Made by a program: the position numbers and the translations under genes
The notes under the pieces: generated by a model
Told to the model about the DNA's origin: nothing
What the model saw: the letters and a program-made list of their open reading frames with translations, nothing else
Database searches by the model: none
NCBI GenBank assembly: GCA_028679485.1
Contig: JAJRBL010000196.1
Location: 1-5,184 of the forward strand
Length of the DNA: 5,184 nt
Direction of reading: 5' to 3'
Source: Methanospirillum sp.
GTDB taxonomy: Archaea > Halobacteriota > Methanomicrobia > Methanomicrobiales > Methanospirillaceae
Shown here: in pieces, positions 1 to 4,674 of the stretch
Position numbering within the stretch: the first letter of the stretch is position 1
How the letters are laid out: each line of letters begins with the position of its first letter

Positions 1-743
1 ATCCTGCCGATTACTCCGCGGACTCTGTTTCTTGGAACAATAACCGGGTTCCGGGTTAATAAATCATGAAAAAAGTCATAGAAACAGGAGAAAGTCTCTT
101 CTTCATCAAAATCACTTCCGATAAGATACCCGTACCTGATTGACCAGAGGTACCGTTCTGTGATGGTTGCGTTGTCAGTTTCACCGGTAATTTCAATATA
201 CGAGGAGTATAAGGTTTTCATTACCATTCCGGCTCTGCTGACAACCTGTTGTATCCTCCCATCCGGATCCTTGTCAAAGAAATGAAAATCGCCCACTTCC
301 TGAATTAACCGTAAAAGAGTCTCAGTTCTGACAAGACCAGATTCCTGGAGATGTTCACGGGTATAATCGGTTCCAAAAACCAGAAAACCCGTGAGAGTTC
401 CTCCAGGAACCAGGGGTGTAATCCTGAACCTGAACCAGTTTTTCTTACCGTCAGGCTGCGTAACCTCGGTTGAAATCGTAACAAAATCACAAGATTCGCG
501 AATCCTGGCACATTGTTCCTGATTTGCAGCAAATGAACTGTTCAGGTGGAAAAAAAGCAGGTCCGGCCCGGTACCTGATGGATTATTCAGGGGAAAAAAA
601 AGGGAATTAAATTCCAGATTACGGTATACAATATGAAAACCGGGATCCAGTATACAGACAGGATCAGGAACCGTGTCAAAGAACACCGGAACAGGAAGAG
701 AAAAACCATCCGGGTATTGTCTGCTCAATGGTTTTTCCTTCAT
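1..743 (-). CDS. PAS-domain sensor protein, N-terminal part (runs off left edge)
   Basis: This minus-strand frame is open from ATG 743-741 to the window edge: 247 complete codons, no stop, C-terminus missing. An in-frame TGA at 755-753 rules out an earlier start in this frame, and GAGG (751-754, minus) sits 7 bases before the ATG. Residues about 18-132 read as a PAS domain: FFDTVPDPVCILDPGFHIVY opens the fold, and a C-terminal strand with WFRFRITPL and GFLVFGTDYTREHL resembles the PAC region before a linker helix (about 133-150). PAS domains bind small ligands or cofactors, or mediate signalling contacts. There is no signal peptide or membrane span, so this part should be cytosolic. Residues 150-247 are acidic and aromatic-rich and I do not recognise them. 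The output module (histidine kinase, another PAS, or other) lies outside the window, so calling it a kinase would be a guess. The PAS call is fairly sure; the role is unknown. Confidence 0.85.
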   Translation of the reverse strand, partial: MKEKPLSRQYPDGFSLPVPVFFDTVPDPVCILDPGFHIVYRNLEFNSLFFPLNNPSGTGPDLLFFHLNSSFAANQEQCARIRESCDFVTISTEVTQPDGKKNWFRFRITPLVPGGTLTGFLVFGTDYTREHLQESGLVRTETLLRLIQEVGDFHFFDKDPDGRIQQVVSRAGMVMKTLYSSYIEITGETDNATITERYLWSIRYGYLIGSDFDEEETFSCFYDFFHDLLTRNPVIVPRNRVRGVIGR

Positions 744-787
744 TATGGATCCTCAGTCATTCTGAAACAGATACCAGTTCCCGCCAT
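743..787 (-). CDS. Possible 14-codon upstream ORF (leader peptide) before the PAS gene
   Basis: On the minus strand ATG 787-785 opens a short frame encoding MAGTGICFRMTEDP, ending at TAA 745-743. The last A of that stop is the first A of the PAS gene's ATG (TAATG), a typical translational-coupling arrangement. A strong Shine-Dalgarno match, GGTGAGG (793-799 on the minus strand), lies 5 bases before this ATG and is better than the GAGG of the PAS gene itself. The frame differs from the PAS frame. It is too short for coding statistics, so it could be chance; the SD, spacing and exact stop/start overlap together are what raise it above noise. It would only be translated if the transcript begins upstream of about 800. 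Confidence 0.3.
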   Translation of the reverse strand: MAGTGICFRMTEDP

Positions 788-807
788 ACTATCCTCACCA
801 ATAAAAA

Positions 808-815
808 CATATATA
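808..815. promoter_or_regulatory. TATA-like box in the PAS/methyltransferase divergent region
   Basis: CATATATA follows an A-rich run (803-807), which resembles an archaeal BRE plus TATA element for the methyltransferase. Transcription would start near 836-840, giving a leader of about 40 bases. The box is nearly symmetrical, so it could also serve the PAS gene leftwards, with a start near 785-788. Position and composition are the only evidence. Confidence 0.45.
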
Positions 816-841
816 CTATTCGCCGATCTGAATTGAATACC

Positions 842-850
842 GGTATATGG
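842..850. promoter_or_regulatory. Second TATA-like box in the PAS/methyltransferase divergent region
   Basis: GGTATATGG lies about 31 bases before the methyltransferase ATG and could give an almost leaderless transcript, which would suit the lack of a Shine-Dalgarno sequence there. Read leftwards it would place a start near 820, upstream of the candidate 14-codon ORF and its ribosome binding site. It is a weaker TATA match than 808-815. Confidence 0.3.
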
Positions 851-876
851 CTCTGAATAAGTACATATAAGAAGTC

Positions 877-2220
877 ATGATGCGAGACACCCCGAAGAAA
901 TCCTCATATGTCTCCCCGGTTGTTGTATCTGTTACGCTGGAACGGGATTTATACCCCGAAGAGATAACCGTCATACATACAATTAACCAGGTTTTTTCTC
1001 CTGCTGATATCAGGCTGGTTTATGGAGATCGCATACTCTCTGCCGAACTTTATAAATTAGACCCAGAAAAATTTTCTCGTGAATCCCATCTCCTCGTTGT
1101 ATCTTCAGGACTGTATGAGAGATACAAGAATGGGGGAGATAACCCATTCGCGATCCTTATGGGGAAGATCCTGGCTATAGGTAGTTATGGTATCAGGTAC
1201 AGGAAACGGGTATATGCGGGTTATGCAGATGAACGAAAGGTATCAGGCAGAAAGGACAAGGAGGCAGAGCGGGGTTCTTATTTTTACGCACGTGATAATT
1301 CCTTCACACAGGAACGAAATATCCTGTCTGAAGGGGATATAAACAGGATTATGTGTGGAGATAGCGAGACACTTCTTGCATCTCTCCCTGACAACTGTAT
1401 CGACATTATCATCACATCACCACCCTACAACTTTGGTCTTACGTATTCTTCATCAGGCGACAGTGCCCACTGGGAAGCATATCTGGACAAATTATACCGC
1501 ATCTTCTCGGAAGGAATCCGTGTGCTCTGTTACGGAGGAAGATTTATCGTAAATGTTCAACCGCTTTTTTCGGATTATATTCCTCTTCATCACCTGATAT
1601 CATCATTCTTCATGGGACAGAAGATGATCTGGAAAGGTGAAATACTCTGGGAGAAGAACAACTACAACTGTAAATATACCTCCTGGGGAAGCTGGAAGAG
1701 TCCGAGCAGCCCTTACCTGAAATATACCTGGGAGTTTATTGAAATTTTCTGTAAAGGATCGCTTAAAAAAGGGGGGGAAACGCGGGATATTGACATTACC
1801 GATGAAGAATTCAAGGAGTGGGTGGTTGCCAAATGGTCAATTGGTCCTGAACGGCGTATGAAACAGTTCAACCACCCGGCCATGTTTCCCGAAGAACTCA
1901 TTGAACGATGCCTTAAACTATTCAGTTTCAGAAATGACATCGTTCTGGATCCCTTCAACGGTGTCGGGACTACCACCCTGGTGGCAGCACGGACAGGGAG
2001 GAGGTATATCGGTTATGATATCTCTCCGGATTATTGCGCCACGGCAGAAAAACGGATAGAAGATATCGGTACTCCCGTATCGGCCAGAGAAAACAAGAGA
2101 GAAAAAGGGAAGCACAGAGTCAGCGTCTCGAAACACGATAAAAACAGACGGAAAAGAAACATGCCCCAAGTGCAACAAACCCTGGAAGAGGGCTTTTTTG
2201 AGCATTCTCCTGACGATTAA
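877..2220 (+). CDS. Beta-class DNA methyltransferase, probably N4-cytosine type, with N-terminal extension
   Basis: This 447-residue protein should transfer a methyl group from S-adenosylmethionine to an exocyclic amino group in DNA. Motif IV, the catalytic TSPPYN (residues 180-185), precedes motif I, the SAM-binding DPFNGVGTT (358-366), with GYD (379-381) following. This is the beta-class order of the N6_N4_Mtase family. The motif X-like segment FNHPAMFPEELIERCLKLFS lies at 331-350. The stretch between motifs IV and X, including SWGSWKSPSSPYLKYTWEF (269-287), probably holds target recognition. SPPY rather than DPPY favours N4-cytosine over N6-adenine. Residues 1-150 are an extra domain I do not recognise, and the tail from about 403 is basic, ending acidic. 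No restriction endonuclease or specificity gene lies beside it, so it looks solitary. ATG 877 is followed by ATG 880; neither has a clear Shine-Dalgarno sequence. Its last 101 bases overlap the TPR gene tail to tail. Target site unknown. Confidence 0.9.
   Translation: MMRDTPKKSSYVSPVVVSVTLERDLYPEEITVIHTINQVFSPADIRLVYGDRILSAELYKLDPEKFSRESHLLVVSSGLYERYKNGGDNPFAILMGKILAIGSYGIRYRKRVYAGYADERKVSGRKDKEAERGSYFYARDNSFTQERNILSEGDINRIMCGDSETLLASLPDNCIDIIITSPPYNFGLTYSSSGDSAHWEAYLDKLYRIFSEGIRVLCYGGRFIVNVQPLFSDYIPLHHLISSFFMGQKMIWKGEILWEKNNYNCKYTSWGSWKSPSSPYLKYTWEFIEIFCKGSLKKGGETRDIDITDEEFKEWVVAKWSIGPERRMKQFNHPAMFPEELIERCLKLFSFRNDIVLDPFNGVGTTTLVAARTGRRYIGYDISPDYCATAEKRIEDIGTPVSARENKREKGKHRVSVSKHDKNRRKRNMPQVQQTLEEGFFEHSPDD
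2086..2112 (-). terminator. Possible U-rich terminator of the TPR gene inside the methyltransferase
   Basis: Just after the TPR stop (2122-2120), the minus strand is almost pure pyrimidine, with CCCTTTTTC and GTTTTCTCT runs. Archaeal RNA polymerase often terminates at U-rich tracts without a hairpin. The same bases encode the Lys/Arg-rich tail of the methyltransferase on the plus strand, so the tract may simply follow from that coding. Modest support. Confidence 0.3.
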
Positions 2221-2803
2221 TACTCTGATTCTGATTTATTGCCTGCCGGGCATATTCATAATTCGATCTCGCCTTAGTATTCCGGGGATCAAGGGTTAAT
2301 GCCTGACTGGAGGCATTGATCTCCTCTTCATACTCTCCAAGGGCTCCGCAGGCAGTCCCTTTCAGGACCCAGGCTTCAACGAGGGAGGGATCCTCACCCA
2401 GTGCCTTTTCTGCTGATTCGAGTGATTCCCGGTACCTTACGGTATTGACATAGAGGGAAGCTTTTGAAGAGTTCACGTAGGGATCAGCCGGTTTTATGGA
2501 GTCAGCTTTATTCAGACAGGTTTCTGCTTCCACATATCTCCCGGCATCGATCAGGATTCCTGCTTTTGTCACGAGAGCAAGGTGAAAATCAGGATTAAGA
2601 GCAAGTGATTTATCAATTAATACCAGGGCTTCATCAGGAGAACTATTCGATGCTGCATCTACTGCCTGGTTATAATAGGATACTGCATCCACCACTTTTC
2701 CTTTCAATTCAGCAGAAAAAGCCGGAGGGAAGATCAGGCAGAGAGAAAAAAGCATGAAAATAAGGATTAAATAGTGTGTATACGGTACGGTTCCCTTCAT
2801 CAT
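2120..2803 (-). CDS. Exported TPR protein with PGF-type C-terminal sorting signal
   Basis: This 227-residue protein has a signal peptide: a short N-terminus, a hydrophobic core (about 11-27) and a likely cut after FSA (29-31). Four tetratricopeptide repeats follow at about 39-72, 73-105, 107-139 and 140-173, with the usual repeat ends ALNPD, SIKPAD, GEDPS and TLDPR. TPRs are helical protein-binding scaffolds. After a polar Gln/Asn-rich linker (190-203) comes SPLPGF (204-209), then a hydrophobic segment (about 210-222) and a basic end RVSRR. This is the tripartite shape of PGF-CTERM signals, which archaeosortase A is known to process in euryarchaea. I infer a cell-surface, membrane-anchored scaffold; the partner is unknown. 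The start is the first of two tandem ATGs (2803, 2800); an AGGGAAG stretch lies upstream but somewhat far. Its last 32 codons and stop overlap the convergent methyltransferase gene. A plain C-terminal membrane anchor is the alternative. Confidence 0.85.
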   Translation of the reverse strand: MMKGTVPYTHYLILIFMLFSLCLIFPPAFSAELKGKVVDAVSYYNQAVDAASNSSPDEALVLIDKSLALNPDFHLALVTKAGILIDAGRYVEAETCLNKADSIKPADPYVNSSKASLYVNTVRYRESLESAEKALGEDPSLVEAWVLKGTACGALGEYEEEINASSQALTLDPRNTKARSNYEYARQAINQNQSINRQENAQKSPLPGFVALGACFFSVCFYRVSRR

Positions 2804-2822
2804 TTACTATCTGCTTCCCTGT

Positions 2823-2843
2823 GATATCGCATTATCGGATATC
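2823..2843. promoter_or_regulatory. GATATC-N9-GATATC dyad in the TPR/symporter divergent region
   Basis: Two copies of the palindromic hexamer GATATC (2823-2828 and 2838-2843) are separated by nine bases, 15 bases start to start, forming a 21-base dyad. It lies 20-40 bases upstream of the TPR start and about 80 upstream of the small membrane protein. Placement suits an operator or part of the TPR promoter. GATATC also occurs at least five more times inside genes here, so chance is possible. Confidence 0.25.
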
Positions 2844-2891
2844 CTCAGCAGGTGCCTTTTCCATGAAGAAGAGAGCAGTCATACCGTGCTT

Positions 2892-2901
2892 GTTAAATGT
2901 T
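2892..2901 (+). promoter_or_regulatory. Weak TATA-like box before the small membrane protein
   Basis: GTTAAATGTT is centred about 24 bases before ATG 2920 and 30 before ATG 2926. That is the spacing expected if the transcript starts at or near the start codon (leaderless), which would fit the absence of a Shine-Dalgarno sequence there. The match to a TATA element is weak. Confidence 0.2.
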
Positions 2902-2919
2902 AGCGTGGCTCAAGTTAGC

Positions 2920-3030
2920 ATGGATATGTTTGGATTACCTGATGTAACTATACTGACTGTGGGAGGAGCCGTGGTTATTTCTCTGGTTCTTCTCATTTTC
3001 TGGGGATTTTTCTTCAGGGGTGAGGACTGA
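2920..3030 (+). CDS. Symporter small accessory protein (36-residue membrane peptide)
   Basis: The frame encodes MDMFGLPDV, one hydrophobic span (residues about 11-31) and a charged end RGED. The short M(F/L)G(L/I)PD opening, single helix and position directly before a sodium:solute symporter match the known small accessory proteins of SSS-family symporters. The stop TGA 3028-3030 overlaps the symporter ATG by one base, so translation is coupled and near-equal amounts are likely. By analogy with other tiny transporter partners it probably binds the symporter in the membrane and supports its assembly or activity; that is inference. Start choice: ATG 2920 or 2926 (34 residues) fits the family, and neither has an SD. 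ATG 2863, with AGGTG upstream, would give 55 residues. The frame is open further upstream (ATG 2776), but that part overlaps the TPR gene and looks non-coding. Confidence 0.75.
   Translation: MDMFGLPDVTILTVGGAVVISLVLLIFWGFFFRGED
3017..3025 (+). promoter_or_regulatory. Strong ribosome binding site of the symporter
   Basis: GGGGTGAGG lies inside the last codons of the small membrane protein, ending 4 bases before ATG 3030. Its GGTGA core matches the 3' end of archaeal 16S rRNA. It fixes the symporter start and shows that the symporter is translated from an internal site on a shared transcript. Confidence 0.75.
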
Positions 3031-4538
3031 TGGCTGACATCATAACCGTTCTTGTTGTGGGGGCATATTGTCTTGCCATGATAGGGATTGGTGCCTGGGC
3101 ATCGAAAAAGATCAAGAATACCGAGGATTACCTGGTTGCAGGAAGATCGCTCGGGTTCTGGGTCTTTGTTCTCCTCATGATCGGAACCGTCTGTTCCGGA
3201 ATGTCGCTTCTCGGAGTATCCGGTCTAGGGTACAAGTTCGGATGGCCAACGATCTGGGAGCAGATCTTCGTTCCGCTCTCCATTGCCTTCTGTATCATCT
3301 TCTTCGGGGTCAAGCTCCATACGATTACCCGGAAAAGCGGGTATATCACCGTTCAGGACTACCTGGCCCACCGGTATGAAAGTCCGGTAGCCCTGCGGAC
3401 ATTATCTGCAGTCGCCGGCATCCTGGTCTCCCTTATCTACCTGGTAGGCCAGTATACAGCAATATCCATCGTCCTGATGTGGTTGTTTGGAATTCCTCTC
3501 TGGCTTTCACTGGTTATTGCAACCCTGGTAGTAACCATCTACACAACCATCGGAGGATTGTATGCCGTGGCATGGGCTGCACTGGTCCAGTCGATCATCC
3601 TCATCCTGGGTGTACTCATCATGGCACCGATCATCATCTTTTACGCCGGGGGATTCACCCATGTCAACGAGTTCATGGCATCGGTAAATCCTGATCTGGT
3701 TATGCCGTACATGAGTACCGGGGTCATGTTTACGCCGGATTATCTTGTTTCATTCGGTATAATGCTCATGATCGGCCTGGCCTGTGCTCCCCATGTCATC
3801 AACAATGTTCTCGCAGTTAAGGATGTCAGGCTCTTTAAATGGGCACCGCTGATGGGATTTTTAATATATGGCATTGTCATGTTCCTGTTAAAATTCGCCG
3901 GATTTGCAGGAATTGCTCTCGTAAAGGAGGGAGCATTTGTGTTGCCGAATGTTCCCAACGCACAGGACTTCGTTATACTCTATGGTATTCAGAATGCACT
4001 TCCCTATGTCGCCTTGTGGTCGGTTTTCGCGGTGATAGTTCTTGCAGCGGTTATGTCCACAACCGACCGGCTCATGCTTACCGTGGGAGGTATGTTCTCC
4101 TGGGATATCTACAAGAAGATCCTGAAACCTGATGCACCTGACCGTCAGGTGCTTTTTGTAAGCAAGATCGTAGTGGTCCTCTCGGCTGTTCTTACCATGC
4201 TTGTTGCACTCAACCCCCCGGACATGCTTGCCTTCCTGATCTGGATGGGGATCGGGCTAATGCTTGCCACATTCGCGGTTCCATTACTAGCAGGACTGTA
4301 TTGGCGCAGGGCAACCAGGATGGGAGCAATAGTCAGCATGGCAGCGGGTGTTTTAAGTTCAGGCATCTTCGGGGCATACTACCAGTATGTTGCGAAACTT
4401 CCCCTTCACTACAGTTTTTACGCGGTACTGGTTTCGTTAATTGCCATGGTGGCAGTAAGCCTTTGTACTGAAAAAACCAGTGAGAAAGTACTTGATGAGA
4501 CAAAGACAGGATGGTTCATCCGTTGTTCTTCTGAATAA
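3030..4538 (+). CDS. Sodium:solute symporter (SSS family), substrate unknown
   Basis: This 502-residue protein fits the SSS family in length and shows about 13 hydrophobic spans (roughly 4-23, 42-62, 75-95, 122-142, 156-176, 181-205, 237-258, 272-295, 325-348, 377-395, 399-422, 430-450 and 462-480). It should couple inward sodium movement to solute uptake at the cytoplasmic membrane. Family landmarks are EDYLVAGRSLG (32-42) and the signature GGLYAVAWAALVQ (175-187). MSTTD (342-346) places S343 and T344 where PutP of E. coli has its sodium-site Ser/Thr pair. The Asp of the PutP second helix (D55) appears to be replaced by V54, so proline should not be assumed. R347, right after the sodium-site segment, is notable. 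Organic acid, amino acid or vitamin uptake are all possible. The start is fixed by a strong Shine-Dalgarno and the one-base overlap with the small membrane protein, its likely partner. Confidence 0.92.
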   Translation: MADIITVLVVGAYCLAMIGIGAWASKKIKNTEDYLVAGRSLGFWVFVLLMIGTVCSGMSLLGVSGLGYKFGWPTIWEQIFVPLSIAFCIIFFGVKLHTITRKSGYITVQDYLAHRYESPVALRTLSAVAGILVSLIYLVGQYTAISIVLMWLFGIPLWLSLVIATLVVTIYTTIGGLYAVAWAALVQSIILILGVLIMAPIIIFYAGGFTHVNEFMASVNPDLVMPYMSTGVMFTPDYLVSFGIMLMIGLACAPHVINNVLAVKDVRLFKWAPLMGFLIYGIVMFLLKFAGFAGIALVKEGAFVLPNVPNAQDFVILYGIQNALPYVALWSVFAVIVLAAVMSTTDRLMLTVGGMFSWDIYKKILKPDAPDRQVLFVSKIVVVLSAVLTMLVALNPPDMLAFLIWMGIGLMLATFAVPLLAGLYWRRATRMGAIVSMAAGVLSSGIFGAYYQYVAKLPLHYSFYAVLVSLIAMVAVSLCTEKTSEKVLDETKTGWFIRCSSE

Positions 4539-4541
4539 CAC

Positions 4542-4547
4542 TTTTTT
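4542..4547 (+). terminator. U-tract just after the symporter stop
   Basis: Six T residues begin four bases after the symporter TAA (4536-4538). Short U-runs can terminate archaeal transcription. It may act as a first, leaky terminator ahead of the hairpin and second T-run downstream. Confidence 0.35.
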
Positions 4548-4573
4548 CTGATACTTTGAAGTAATAAGAATAT

Positions 4574-4620
4574 GCCGGGAACCTTAATTCCGGCTATTCT
4601 TTCGATACTGGTTATTTTTT
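4574..4620 (+). terminator. Hairpin followed by a T-run after the symporter
   Basis: GCCGG (4574-4578) pairs with CCGGC (4590-4594), extended by AA/TT across one bulged G, with a six-base loop. Six T residues (4615-4620) follow 20 bases later, further than in a bacterial intrinsic terminator, so hairpin and U-run may act independently. Together with the earlier U-tract they separate the symporter unit from the Kup gene. Confidence 0.5.
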
Positions 4621-4638
4621 CAAATCAAAACAGAGTAC

Positions 4639-4649
4639 TAATAAATACC
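4639..4649 (+). promoter_or_regulatory. TATA-like box of the Kup gene
   Basis: TAATAAATACC is centred about 31 bases before ATG 4675, so transcription should begin within a few bases of the start codon. No Shine-Dalgarno sequence precedes that ATG, consistent with a leaderless or nearly leaderless mRNA. Confidence 0.45.
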
Positions 4650-4674
4650 CGTTCTTAAAGATCTCATTATATTC

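Noticed and set aside
44..57. Tandem CCGGGTT CCGGGTT
   Set aside because: Two short units inside PAS-protein coding sequence, explained by codons for Arg-Asn-Pro; not extended enough to be a repeat element.
305..532. 75-codon minus-strand open frame
   Set aside because: Same strand as the PAS gene but a different frame inside it; the PAS frame is open across the whole region and has a recognisable domain.
633..836. 67-codon plus-strand open frame
   Set aside because: It lies mostly antisense to the well-supported PAS gene and its leader region, has no recognisable domain, and is arginine-rich low-quality sequence typical of a shadow frame.
1713..2205. Two minus-strand open frames (1713-1976 and 1918-2205) opposite the methyltransferase
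   Set aside because: They cover the codons of catalytic motifs on the other strand, have no domain of their own, and overlap each other.
877..2803. Restriction-modification or BREX/DISARM-like defence system around the methyltransferase
   Set aside because: No endonuclease, helicase, specificity subunit or other defence gene is visible; neighbours are a sensor, a surface TPR protein and transporters.
2776..2919. Longer N-terminus for the small membrane protein (84 residues from ATG 2776)
   Set aside because: It overlaps the start of the TPR gene antisense and has no family-like features; the family-type start at 2920 or 2926 is preferred, with ATG 2863 as a weaker alternative.
1006..4109. 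Apparent excess of GATATC (about seven copies)
   Set aside because: Most copies are inside genes at ordinary codon combinations such as Asp-Ile; the count is too small to claim a signal.
3068..4366. Several 70-100 codon frames on both strands within the symporter
   Set aside because: All are out of frame with a complete, motif-rich SSS protein; none has a ribosome binding site or recognisable product.
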